A program made the position numbers and the translations under genes. From UBA5862 sp002408105 (lineage in GTDB: Bacteria; Pseudomonadota; Gammaproteobacteria; Pseudomonadales; UBA5862), in contig JAXHVB010000099.1 in the NCBI GenBank assembly GCA_034189125.1, positions 1-28,593 of the forward strand: DNA of 28,593 nt, in the 5' to 3' direction. The notes under the pieces were generated by a model. It searched no databases. It was given only the letters and a program-made list of their open reading frames with translations, and was not told the origin of the DNA. Within the stretch, counting starts at the first letter, position 1. Every line of letters starts with the position of its first letter. Below, in pieces: positions 13,527 to 21,621 of the stretch.

Positions 13527-15092
13527 TCAGGTATTGCGACGGCGCATCCATCCGAATGCTGCCAGTGCGGAGAGCAGCAAAGGCGCGCCGGCAGGCAGGG
13601 GGACTGCCGAGACCCGGTATGCGCTGGTGGTGCCACTGACCTCGTTTGCGACCAGCAGGTATGCCCACCCGTCTCCGCTTTCTGTCGGGCCGATGGCCAG
13701 CAATCCTTCCGGAGAAATGTCGCCTGACTGGGTGATGAGGTCGAGGAAGAAGGCGTCGGTCGGGTCAGTGATGTCGAACACCATCACCGCGTTGGCGCGC
13801 TCCAAGCCCACGAACGCAAGCCAGCGGCCACTGAGCTCAAGCAACTCGACCGACTCTGGCTCGGGACCCTTGTTGTCTTCCCGGCCGGCGGCCCACAGGC
13901 TGGGGTACTGGCTGATCAGGGTTTGTTCGATCATGTCTCCGCTGTCCCAGACCAGGTTGCCGGTGCTGTCCCAGATCGAGAAGGAACGTGCGCCGTAGGC
14001 ATGCAGCTGGTCGTAGTCGCCGTCGCCGTCGATGTCGCCATCGACGGCGGAGACTTCGAGGCGACCCAGCTGGTCATCGTCCTGGATGCTTGCGTCGGGA
14101 AACAGCGTTGGGTCGAGGGTGAGGTCTTTGATGCGCTCGTCTTCGTTGCGTGCGTCACCTTCATTGGCGGTGACCAGGTAGGTTTGTCCACCCACCGCGT
14201 AGGCGTCGATGGCATCGGGCATGTACATGCCGAATACGCGCTCGAAGACATTGACCTGGTTGACGCCATCCTTGTCCGAGGCGTCGATCCCTTGTCCCGG
14301 AACACTGTGGTCCTTCAAGCCCAAAGGAACGATCTCGGTCACGTTCTGGTTGGTCAGGTCAACGATGGCTAGCGCATTGGCTTCCTGCAGGCTGACATAG
14401 GCCGTGTTGCCGTCCGGGCTGACCGCCACGTACTCGGGTTCGAGGTCGGCCGCTGCCGAGATGCCGTCGAACAGACGCACGCCCTCGGCTTTCAGTGTGA
14501 GTTCGGTGCCGTTGAACGACGTGAAGCTTGCGTGCGAGACCGAGGCACTGCCAAGCCCACCAGTGATATCGATGATGCTGACCGAACCGTCGGGGTTTAC
14601 GCCGTTGTCAGGCTCGCCCTCATTGGCGACCACCACTCGGCTGCCATCTGGGGTGAAGGTCAGCATGTCGGGAAGCGCTCCAACCGTGACGCTGTGGGTC
14701 ACAGGTGCGGCAAGTGAAGTGTTCGCTTCGAACATCACCACTGAGCCCGGGTCCGTGACTGTGGGTGCCTCGACGGCGACCGCGACTTTGCCGTTTTTCA
14801 CAGCCACACTGTTGGGGGCGCCACCGACGTCAATGGAGCCAAGGAACGCGCCTGTACTCCAGGAAAGCACATCAATGGCTCCAGCAGCTGCGTTGTTGGT
14901 GACAAACACCCGGCCACTGATCGGGTCGGCGGCGACGATCTCGGCACCGCCTTCGGCACCGGCGCTGTAGGTCCACAGCGGATCGATCTGCAGCCCAGGA
15001 AGGGTGGCCACAGCCGCGTGCAGAGAGGCACTGCAGGCGGTGCCCACAGACACGGCAATCCATCGGCGCAGTCGCTTGTTGTTTTTGAGCAT
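13527..15092 (-). CDS. Choice-of-anchor I beta-propeller protein with VPLPA-CTERM tail
   Basis: A 521-residue secreted protein. The N-terminus has a basic stretch and signal peptide (KNNKRLRRWIAVSVGTACSASLHAA). The body is a choice-of-anchor I type propeller with repeated blades such as AGAEGGAEIVAADPISGRVFVTN, VTVGALPDMLTFTPDG, VVVANEGEPD, YLVTANEGDARN and GPEPESVELLEL. The last ~25 residues form a sorting signal: VPLPAGAP, a hydrophobic helix, and a basic end RRRNT, which is the VPLPA-CTERM pattern recognised by an exosortase. The protein is thus likely to be processed at its C-terminus and displayed or released at the surface. Relatives are often annotated as alkaline-phosphatase-like. A Pho-box-like element and a -10 lie upstream, and a 14-bp hairpin lies downstream. 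Confidence 0.9.
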   Translation of the reverse strand: MLKNNKRLRRWIAVSVGTACSASLHAAVATLPGLQIDPLWTYSAGAEGGAEIVAADPISGRVFVTNNAAAGAIDVLSWSTGAFLGSIDVGGAPNSVAVKNGKVAVAVEAPTVTDPGSVVMFEANTSLAAPVTHSVTVGALPDMLTFTPDGSRVVVANEGEPDNGVNPDGSVSIIDITGGLGSASVSHASFTSFNGTELTLKAEGVRLFDGISAAADLEPEYVAVSPDGNTAYVSLQEANALAIVDLTNQNVTEIVPLGLKDHSVPGQGIDASDKDGVNQVNVFERVFGMYMPDAIDAYAVGGQTYLVTANEGDARNEDERIKDLTLDPTLFPDASIQDDDQLGRLEVSAVDGDIDGDGDYDQLHAYGARSFSIWDSTGNLVWDSGDMIEQTLISQYPSLWAAGREDNKGPEPESVELLELSGRWLAFVGLERANAVMVFDITDPTDAFFLDLITQSGDISPEGLLAIGPTESGDGWAYLLVANEVSGTTSAYRVSAVPLPAGAPLLLSALAAFGWMRRRNT

Positions 15093-15144
15093 GAACGGAC
15101 CCTCGTGGTGAAGACGGAAATGGAGGCAGATTCAGCTGGTCAAA

Positions 15145-15176
15145 ATTACAGCGCTATTCTGACTCTTTTGTGACGG
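15145..15176 (-). promoter_or_regulatory. Pho-box-like promoter of the CTERM protein gene
   Basis: Minus-strand CCGTCAC-AAAA-GAGTCAG (15159-15176) has two GTCA cores 11 bases apart with an A-rich 4-base spacer, as in PhoB sites. A -10-like TGTAAT (15145-15150) follows 8 bases later, at the position expected when PhoB replaces the -35. The start codon is 52 bases further on. Confidence 0.5.
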
Positions 15177-15227
15177 CCGTTTGACCCGTCAGGCACTTCA
15201 CCTGAGTCTGCGCTCAAGAAGCTTCCA

Positions 15228-16319
15228 TCATGGATCCATCAGGGCCACCGATTTGATCTGCGCGAATATTGGCTCGCCCGAGCGCAGCGACAGGTGGTCG
15301 GCCGAGCGGCGCGTGATTCGCGAGAGCAGGGTGCTGTCGCCTAGGGCGAGGCGCACCAGCACCTGGGCGGGGTCGGGGTCTGGCCTTATGTCGATGACGC
15401 GGGCCGGCAGCACATTGGTGATGCTGGTGTGCGTTGCACGGGTCCGTGCAAGGGAAACATCCCGTGCCGAGATGCGCAGCTTCACTGCGCTTCCGAGCGG
15501 GCGGTCGATCTGCGCCACCCACAGCTGGTGCGCTCCATCCAGGCTGACTTCAGACAGCGCGTACCTGGGGTCTTGCTGCACCAGGTGCACCGCCAGCACG
15601 GAACCAGCGTCGGGGCTTTGCGCCAAAGGCAGCTCCGGGGCGGTCAGCAGCCTGTTGATCGGGCCACTGGCGCGCACCTGCCCACCTTCGAGGTAGAGCA
15701 TCCAGTCCGCCAGGCGTTGAATCTCAACCAGGTCGTGACTGACATATAGAATGGGAATGGCGTAGCTGGTCGAAAGGTGTTGCACCAACGACAGGATATC
15801 GCGCTTGGCGGCCTGATCCAGGGCTGCCACGGGCTCGTCCATCAACAGAAGGTCGGGGTTGGTCAGCAGTGCCCGGGCGATGGCCACCCGTTGGCGCTGA
15901 CCGCCTGAGAGCGCTCCGGGCATTCGATCCAGCAGGTCGGAAAGGCCAAGCCCGGCCACAACCTCAGTGAAACCGATGCGGCGCTCAGCCCGCGGTGTTC
16001 GCCGCCAACCAAAGCGCAGGTTGCCGCCCACGTCGAGGTGCGTGAAGAGGCTGGGTTCCTGGAACACATAACCCAGTCGGCGCTGGTGGGTCGGCAACCG
16101 CCGCTCGGGGCTTTGCCAGCTGCGCCCGCCGACCTGCAGGTGGCCGATCGATGCCGGCTCCAGGCCGGCGATGCACCGCAGCAGGCTGGTTTTGCCGCTG
16201 CCTGAGGGTCCGAACACCGCGGTAATGCCGGGCTCATCCAGCTCAAAGGCATAGTGGAGCCGCTGGCTCGGCCAGTTCAACCTCAGGTCGGCCTCGATCA
16301 CTTGGGGGCCTTGATCCAT
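15228..16319 (-). CDS. modC: Molybdate ABC transporter ATP-binding protein
   Basis: A 363-residue ATPase that energises molybdate uptake at the inner face of the membrane. The ABC domain shows Walker A GPSGSGKT (37-44), Q-loop QEPSLF, signature LSGGQRQR (137-144), Walker B LLLMDEP (157-163) and the H of ILYVSHD. A C-terminal MOP/TOBE domain (about 290-360) contains LRISARDVSLARTRATHTSITNVLPARV, which binds molybdate in ModC. The ATG at 16319 lies inside modB, a 22-base overlap, so the pair is coupled. The longer frame upstream is a shadow of modB. No modE is adjacent. Confidence 0.93.
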   Translation of the reverse strand: MDQGPQVIEADLRLNWPSQRLHYAFELDEPGITAVFGPSGSGKTSLLRCIAGLEPASIGHLQVGGRSWQSPERRLPTHQRRLGYVFQEPSLFTHLDVGGNLRFGWRRTPRAERRIGFTEVVAGLGLSDLLDRMPGALSGGQRQRVAIARALLTNPDLLLMDEPVAALDQAAKRDILSLVQHLSTSYAIPILYVSHDLVEIQRLADWMLYLEGGQVRASGPINRLLTAPELPLAQSPDAGSVLAVHLVQQDPRYALSEVSLDGAHQLWVAQIDRPLGSAVKLRISARDVSLARTRATHTSITNVLPARVIDIRPDPDPAQVLVRLALGDSTLLSRITRRSADHLSLRSGEPIFAQIKSVALMDP

Positions 16320-16987
16320 GCGGTGCGCTGGCCACCGAGGTGCAAAGCCAGCAGCAGGGCGAACGACAGCCCAAGCGTCAGTGCCGACCACAGGTGTGCG
16401 CTGGCGTATTCGCCGGCCTCGACGTGGCCGTACACCGCCACGGACAACACTTGGGTGGCGCCTGGAATGTTGCCTCCAATCATCAGCACCACGCCGAATT
16501 CCCCGATGGTGTGGGCGAAACTCAAGACTGCAGCGCTCAGCAGCCCACGTCTGGCCAGGGGCAGCGCCACATGAATCCAGCGATCCCAAGGGCCGGCCCG
16601 AAGTGTAGCGGCAACGTCGAGGGGGCGTTGGCCGGTGGCCTCGAAGGCATCGCGCAGCGGCTGGACGGCGAACGGCAAGGAATAGACCACAGAAGCCAGC
16701 ACCAATCCTTGAAAGGTAAAAGGCAACAGGCCCAAATGCAGGCGCTGGGTGAGCCAGCCAATGGGCCCGTCCGGGCCCATCGCCAGCAGCAGATAGAAAC
16801 CCAGCACGGAGGGGGGCAGCACCAGGGGAAGCGCCACCACCGCGGCCACTGGGTGGCGCCAGCGGCTCCGGGAATGGGCGAGCCACCATGCAGTGGGCAA
16901 GGCGATGAACATCAGCACGCAGGTCGTGACCGCAGCCAACCGCAACGTCAGCCAGAGCGGTTGGAGGTCCAGTCCCTCAGGGAACAT
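16298..16987 (-). CDS. modB: Molybdate ABC transporter permease
   Basis: A 229-residue inner-membrane permease, the usual length for ModB. Five hydrophobic helices are visible, starting LWLTLRLAAVTTCVLMFIALPTAWWLA and VAAVVALPLVLPPSVLGFYLLL. The cytoplasmic coupling loop is DVAATLRAGPWDRWIHVALPLARRGLL, and the ModB-typical FAHTIGEFGVVLMIGGNIPGATQVLSVAVY follows. It forms the channel of the ModABC complex that imports molybdate for molybdenum cofactor. It overlaps modA by 11 bases and modC by 22. Confidence 0.94.
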   Translation of the reverse strand: MFPEGLDLQPLWLTLRLAAVTTCVLMFIALPTAWWLAHSRSRWRHPVAAVVALPLVLPPSVLGFYLLLAMGPDGPIGWLTQRLHLGLLPFTFQGLVLASVVYSLPFAVQPLRDAFEATGQRPLDVAATLRAGPWDRWIHVALPLARRGLLSAAVLSFAHTIGEFGVVLMIGGNIPGATQVLSVAVYGHVEAGEYASAHLWSALTLGLSFALLLALHLGGQRTAWIKAPK

Positions 16988-17807
16988 GCTGCGGGTCCTG
17001 ACCCAGTGACGAACGGCTGTATCCGAGTTCGGTCAGCAGCGCTGCCGCCTCAGGGCTGCGCAGGAACTGCATCAGTGCGATTGCCGCCGGATTGTCTTTG
17101 CCGCGCTGCAGCAAGACCCCGGCCTGCTCAATGGGTGGATGCAGCGGTTCGGGCACCAGCCAGTGGCTGCCGCGCCTGGCGTGGTGGGCGCGCCATTGGG
17201 CCAGGGAGATGAAGCCGAGTGGGGCGTTGCCTGTGACCACGAACTGCTCGGTTTGAGCGATGTTGTTGCCGAGAACCAGACGCTGGTGCCACAGTGCATC
17301 CACGCCAAGTTCGCGCAGAACGGATGCGGCCGCGGCGCCGTAGGGGGCGACGCTGGGGTTGGCGATGGCCAGTGGTCCGATTCGCTCACTTTGCAGTACG
17401 GCCCCGTTCGCGTCGATCAGGTTGTCGTCCCTGCTCCACAGCACCAACCGGCCCCGGGCATAAACAAACACAGAATCCGCCACACCGTGGCCGCTTTCGA
17501 CCAGCTCTAGCGGGCGGCGAAGGTCTGCAGCGAGAAACAGGTCAACCGGCGCGCCCTGGCGAATTTGCACCGCAAGCTGCCCCGTGGCGCCAAAACTTGC
17601 GGTGGCGCGATGGGGGTGGTGTGCGTTGAAAGCGGTATGGATTGCCTCCCAGGCAGGCATGAAGTTGGTCGCGATCGCCACATGCGTGGTGGTGCCCGCT
17701 GCAGCAGTGCCGGTCCAAAGCCACAGAAAAAGCACTGTCGCGGTCACGGCGCCCCAGCTGCGGGGTGGGTGCCTGAACATGGTGGTCGGTGGCGGCTTGA
17801 ACGTCAT
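16977..17807 (-). CDS. modA: Molybdate-binding periplasmic protein
   Basis: A 276-residue solute-binding protein that delivers molybdate to ModBC. A signal peptide (RSWGAVTATVLFLWLWTGTAAAG) precedes the ModA domain, which shows VAIATNFMPAWEAI, FGATGQLAVQIRQGAPVDLFLAADLRRPLELVESG, YARGRLVLWS, IGPLAIANPSVAPYGAAAASVLRELG and LGNNIAQTEQFVVTGNAPLGFISLAQ. I start at 17807 because GGGAGG lies four bases upstream; an ATG at 17780 is also possible. It is the first gene of modABC, 91 bases after the rimK-like gene on the same strand. A CACAAT -10-like element lies in that gap. No ModE-type operator is recognisable. Confidence 0.93.
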   Translation of the reverse strand: MTFKPPPTTMFRHPPRSWGAVTATVLFLWLWTGTAAAGTTTHVAIATNFMPAWEAIHTAFNAHHPHRATASFGATGQLAVQIRQGAPVDLFLAADLRRPLELVESGHGVADSVFVYARGRLVLWSRDDNLIDANGAVLQSERIGPLAIANPSVAPYGAAAASVLRELGVDALWHQRLVLGNNIAQTEQFVVTGNAPLGFISLAQWRAHHARRGSHWLVPEPLHPPIEQAGVLLQRGKDNPAAIALMQFLRSPEAAALLTELGYSRSSLGQDPQHVP

Positions 17808-17898
17808 GGGCCTCCCATGGCCAAGGGGGCAGTGGGTGCGCGGGGCCATTGTGCCACAGCTTCACCGACTGCCCGGTGGTTCTGGCAGCAGGGCGGGA

Positions 17899-19380
17899 CT
17901 ATCGGGCCCGTCGATTGGGTCGCGGCTCCTGCGCCTGCGATTCCAGCCGACGAATGAACTCTCGGATGACCGCCTCGTACAGGCCGTCGCGCAGCACCGC
18001 GTCCTCGATTCCAGCATCGAGGTTGGGGTTGTCGTTGACCTCGATCACGAATACACCATCGGGGGTTTCCTTGAGGTCGACTCCGTAGAGGCCGTCGCCG
18101 ATGAGGTTGGCTGCGGCTTGGGCGGTTTGGACCACCGCCTGTGGGACCGCTTCGATGGGCAAGGTCTCGGATTTGCCTTCCGCCACCCGTCCGTCCGACT
18201 GGTGGTGGTAGATTTGCCAGTGGCCGCGGGACATGAAGTAGCGGCACGCGTACAGTGGTTGGCCACCAATCAATCCGATCCGCCAGTCGAACTCGCTTGG
18301 TAAGTATTCCTGCACCAGGACCAAATCCGAATCCTGGAACAACTCTCGTGCCACCTTGCGCAGCGCTGCGGGGTCATGCACGCGGTGCACACCGCGCGAG
18401 AAGGCGCCATCGGGGATCTTCACCACCACCGGGTAGGTAAAGCGTTCGACGTCCAGCCGCCGATCGCGCTGCAGCACCTCGGTTTGTGGAGCGCTGATCT
18501 TGTGGGTGCGCAACAGGTCAGCAAGGTAGACCTTGTTGGTGCAGCGCAGGATGGATGTGGCATCGTCGATCACCACGATGCCTTCGGCTTCGGCCCGCTT
18601 GGCGAAACGAAAGGTGTGGTGGTTGACGCTGGTCGTCTCCCGAATGAACAGGGCATCCCACTCGGCAATCTGCGGGTAGTCTTGGCGGGTGATCAGGTCC
18701 ACATCCACGCCAAGCCGGTATCCCGCTTTCACGAACGCTGCAAGGGCACGTTTGTTCGAAGGCGGCATTGGCTCTTCGGGGTTGTGCAGTACCGCCAGAT
18801 CGTAGCGCGATGGGGCATGGGACTTGGGCTTGCGCCAGCGCTTGCCGAGGTAGGCATTGAGTGCTTCGGTGAGGTGCTTCCGGGTCTCATCCTGCAGGGT
18901 TTTCGAGGGGCCGATCTGCAGCCGGTGCAGGTGCCAGCCACCCAGGCGGCGCAGTTCCACCTCGAGAATCGGCGCTGGAAAGTGTTCAAACAACGCGTCT
19001 GCAAGGGGTTGCAGGGCCGCCTCGTCGGTTCTACCGAAGTGGACCGAGAAGACAATCGACTCCTCTTCTCGCTCGCTCAGCCGTTTGCCCAGTGCCACCT
19101 CCAGCGCTCCCGTGCGCCATTGGTAGATGGATTTGCGGGACAGATCCAGCACGGTGGAGACGTTTGGAATGACGCGGTCCCCCCGGGCTTCAGCCAGCAA
19201 AGACACATAGTATCCTGTACTCAGGTAGCGGTGGCTGCGGCACAGGTTGATGACTTTCAGTTGTCGGGAACGGCTCTCGAGCCGGTGTGCGATGTAGTCC
19301 CGGGCCGTCACCAGAAGCCCAGGGTCCAACTGACCTTCCCAGTCCGCAACGCGGTCAACCACAACCAGGTGCTGGCTCAT
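17899..19380 (-). CDS. RimK-like ATP-grasp ligase with RLAN N-terminal domain
   Basis: A 493-residue protein. The first ~150 residues (LVVVDRVADWE, AHRLESRSRQLKVINLCRSHRYLSTGYYVSLLAEARGDRVIPNVSTVLDL) match the RLAN domain found N-terminal to some RimK-like ATP-grasp enzymes. The ATP-grasp part follows: DATSILRCTNKVYLADLLRTHKISAPQT, YPVVVKIPDGAFSRGVHRV (nucleotide-binding lysine and flexible loop), LVQEYLPSEFDWRIGLIGG, and the metal-binding end DLKETPDGVFVIEVNDNPNLDAGIED. Such enzymes join an amino acid or peptide to a carboxylate through an acyl-phosphate. The substrate is unknown. Its ATG overlaps the stop of the GNAT-C39 peptidase gene by ATGA, implying coupled synthesis and a shared pathway. 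Confidence 0.92.
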   Translation of the reverse strand: MSQHLVVVDRVADWEGQLDPGLLVTARDYIAHRLESRSRQLKVINLCRSHRYLSTGYYVSLLAEARGDRVIPNVSTVLDLSRKSIYQWRTGALEVALGKRLSEREEESIVFSVHFGRTDEAALQPLADALFEHFPAPILEVELRRLGGWHLHRLQIGPSKTLQDETRKHLTEALNAYLGKRWRKPKSHAPSRYDLAVLHNPEEPMPPSNKRALAAFVKAGYRLGVDVDLITRQDYPQIAEWDALFIRETTSVNHHTFRFAKRAEAEGIVVIDDATSILRCTNKVYLADLLRTHKISAPQTEVLQRDRRLDVERFTYPVVVKIPDGAFSRGVHRVHDPAALRKVARELFQDSDLVLVQEYLPSEFDWRIGLIGGQPLYACRYFMSRGHWQIYHHQSDGRVAEGKSETLPIEAVPQAVVQTAQAAANLIGDGLYGVDLKETPDGVFVIEVNDNPNLDAGIEDAVLRDGLYEAVIREFIRRLESQAQEPRPNRRAR

Positions 19381-20513
19381 CGTTTGTCCTTCGGCCGGCT
19401 GATGATCACGAGCGCGTACTGGCCGCTGCGCCCATACCGTGCCATGCGTTCGAATTCCTGTCGGTGAATCGGTAGGTACATGCTGTCGAGTGCCGTTCGG
19501 TGGTTGTCGAGGTCGATATAGGGGTCGTGGAGATACAGGGTGCTTGCGTGGGTTCCGGTGACTGTCACCCAGTGGGGTGACTTCTCCCCGTACAGTCGGT
19601 ACGAACTGATCAACGCGAGTGGTACTGCGCCGGCGGAAAGGGCGGTCTCGATGTCGTCGAGAATCGCTTCACGGTGGTGTACGGCAATGCCAGCCGCCAG
19701 GATTTGCTCATGGAAATCTTCGTGCACCAGTTCCAGTACTGCCTTTTTTTCCGGTGAACGCACTGAATCGACGAACATGGTTCGCGCATCCCGGACGATC
19801 ACCTGAACGCCAAACCCCCGGTGGTGCGCGGCCAACGCCAACCCATAGGGGCCGCATCCGCCATGCCCGGAGGTCATGAAAATGGTGGTGGCCTCGCGCC
19901 AGATTTGCAGTTCCAAGCGCCGCGACAGTGCAAGCTCTGGATCTAGGGCTTGCATTGCCATCATCAGGGCAGCCGGCCCGCAGGTGAACTCCAATGTCTG
20001 GGCGTAATAGGGCACCTTACGCAGGCCCGTGGGGGTATCTGGCGGCAGTGCCTTTTCCATGCGCACTGCGCCTTCGTGGTCGGCGTAGTAGTCTTCGAGG
20101 GTTTTGAGTTCGCGGTAGCCTTCGGAAGCATAGAGTTTGCGCACCGCAGATTGAGAACGGCGCACTTCGAGCCGGACGGCAGCGCATTGGCGCAAGCGGG
20201 CAATCTCTTCGGCAGTTCTGATTAGCCTGCGGCCGAGCCCAGCGCCCCGCGCTTCGGGCAGCACGGCCAGGGAGTACAGGCGCGCCAGGGCCGTGGCCGC
20301 ACGAAACAGCACCAGGGCGTAGCCCATCAGCTCACCCGCAGGCCCTTCGGCAACCAACAATTCGGCTGTTTCGTGTGCGATGAAGCGGCGAAAGCTGCGC
20401 CTCGACAGCCGGTCGGTGACGAAACAGCGCTGCTCGATATCGACCAGCGCATCCAGATCAGCGGGCTGCGCCGGCCGGATGGGGTGCTGCCTCGCAGCGG
20501 TGGCGGTGGACAT
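19377..20513 (-). CDS. GNAT acetyltransferase fused to C39-family peptidase
   Basis: A 378-residue two-domain protein. Residues about 11-155 are a GNAT N-acyltransferase with the acetyl-CoA loop PEARGAGLGRRLI (86-98) and the closing KLYASEGYRELKTLEDYY. Residues about 160-375 are a papain-like C39 peptidase with a complete set of active-site candidates: Q172 (YYAQT), C178 (EFTCGPAAL), H314 (SPHWVTV) and D330 (LYLHDPY). No signal peptide is seen, so it is probably cytoplasmic. I start at the ATG 20513; a TTG at 20558 would add 15 residues. It is coupled by ATGA overlap to the RLAN/RimK ligase. This pairing recurs in proteobacteria and has been predicted to make or trim a peptide modification. 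Confidence 0.9.
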   Translation of the reverse strand: MSTATAARQHPIRPAQPADLDALVDIEQRCFVTDRLSRRSFRRFIAHETAELLVAEGPAGELMGYALVLFRAATALARLYSLAVLPEARGAGLGRRLIRTAEEIARLRQCAAVRLEVRRSQSAVRKLYASEGYRELKTLEDYYADHEGAVRMEKALPPDTPTGLRKVPYYAQTLEFTCGPAALMMAMQALDPELALSRRLELQIWREATTIFMTSGHGGCGPYGLALAAHHRGFGVQVIVRDARTMFVDSVRSPEKKAVLELVHEDFHEQILAAGIAVHHREAILDDIETALSAGAVPLALISSYRLYGEKSPHWVTVTGTHASTLYLHDPYIDLDNHRTALDSMYLPIHRQEFERMARYGRSGQYALVIISRPKDKR

Positions 20514-20607
20514 GCCTGACTCGTCGAGAATGGGTATGGGGGAGAACTGCGGGTCCAAAGCGACGGCGGCGCCGTCAAGACCGCCCTAAACGGCGTTGGC
20601 CGCCCCG

Positions 20608-21441
20608 CTAGTGAGGCGGCTTGACGAACCTGAGGGTCATGCGATCGCTTTCACCGACCGCCAGGTAGTGCAATCGATCCTGCTCTCCAAGGCGCAGGCT
20701 CGGGGGCAGGGTCCAAACCCCCTTGGGGTGGTCGGCTGTGTCCCTTGGGTTGGCATTGACCTCTGATTTCGCATCCAGCTTGAAGCCCGCGGCTTCGGCA
20801 GCGGCAATCACCCGAGACTCGGTCACGTATCCGCTTTGGTCCTGTGCCGCTTCGGTTTGCCCTTCCGGTGCACGGTGGTCAACGAGGCCGAGCACACCAC
20901 CCGGTTTCATGGCGCGAAATGCCGCTTCGAACACCGCTGCGGCGTCGCCGGACTTGAGCCAATTGTGGGCATTGCGAAAGGTGAGGACCAGGTCGAGCGA
21001 GTTGGGGGTGGCGATTTCGTCGCAGTGCCCAATGCCAAGATCACTGTGGCGAACCCGGTCGTATTGGGACGGATTGGCCGCCAGTTTGGCGGTGAAACCG
21101 GCCGTGATGCGTGTGCGGTAGGCGGGCGTATTCGGCGCGTCAATACAGAAGCCCACTGCGGTGTACTCGCCGTGCTCACGCAGCACAGGGGCCAGAATTT
21201 CCGTCCACCAGCCGGTGCTCGGCCAAATTTCAGCAACGCGCATGTCGTGGCGAAGACCAAAAAACTCCAGGACTTCCCGGGGGTGTCTAAAGCGGTCTCT
21301 GGCAACGTTGGCCGGCTCTCGGTGGTCTGAGCGCAGGGCCTGTTCGATCAGCCCGCCAACTGGCGCTTCCTCGACGCTGGCTGACGCCATGCCGACCACA
21401 AAGAGCCACAAGAGCCCTGTGCCGGCCCACGCCGATCGCAT
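20608..21441 (-). CDS. Exported SAM-methyltransferase-like protein
   Basis: A 277-residue protein of the predicted methyltransferase family that carries a signal peptide (WAGTGLLWLFVVGMASAS). The Rossmann-like core begins DRFRHPREVLEFFGLRHDMRVAEIWPSTGWWTEILAPVLREHGEYTAVGF, continues with SLDLVLTFRNAHNWL and FRAMKPGGVLGLVDHRAP, and ends with MTLRFVKPP. The glycine-rich SAM motif is degenerate (WPSTGWW in place of xGxGxG), and a periplasmic location without SAM is puzzling, so activity is uncertain. A GTG at 21510 has a better ribosome site (AGGGG) and would give a longer N-terminus; I prefer the ATG at 21441, which starts directly with the signal peptide. It is divergent from the exporter operon. 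Confidence 0.82.
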   Translation of the reverse strand: MRSAWAGTGLLWLFVVGMASASVEEAPVGGLIEQALRSDHREPANVARDRFRHPREVLEFFGLRHDMRVAEIWPSTGWWTEILAPVLREHGEYTAVGFCIDAPNTPAYRTRITAGFTAKLAANPSQYDRVRHSDLGIGHCDEIATPNSLDLVLTFRNAHNWLKSGDAAAVFEAAFRAMKPGGVLGLVDHRAPEGQTEAAQDQSGYVTESRVIAAAEAAGFKLDAKSEVNANPRDTADHPKGVWTLPPSLRLGEQDRLHYLAVGESDRMTLRFVKPPH

Positions 21442-21621
21442 GCTGGAGCGGCCGGTGCTGCCTAAGGCCGTCTCGCGGCGCCAATGTGCGGGTAAGATGA
21501 ATTGTTTCACGACGGCCCCTGGGTTGCTTTCGGTCACACACTCGAACTCGGATCGGTAGCATAATTCGCTTTTTGTGTGCTGTGTACTTGTGTGATGCGA
21601 TCGGACCAACGAGGACTACTC

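Noticed and set aside
15228..16889. 553-codon frame that would fuse extra sequence to the modC start
   Set aside because: The extra N-terminal part is modB read in another frame; ModC homology begins at the ATG at 16319 at normal length.
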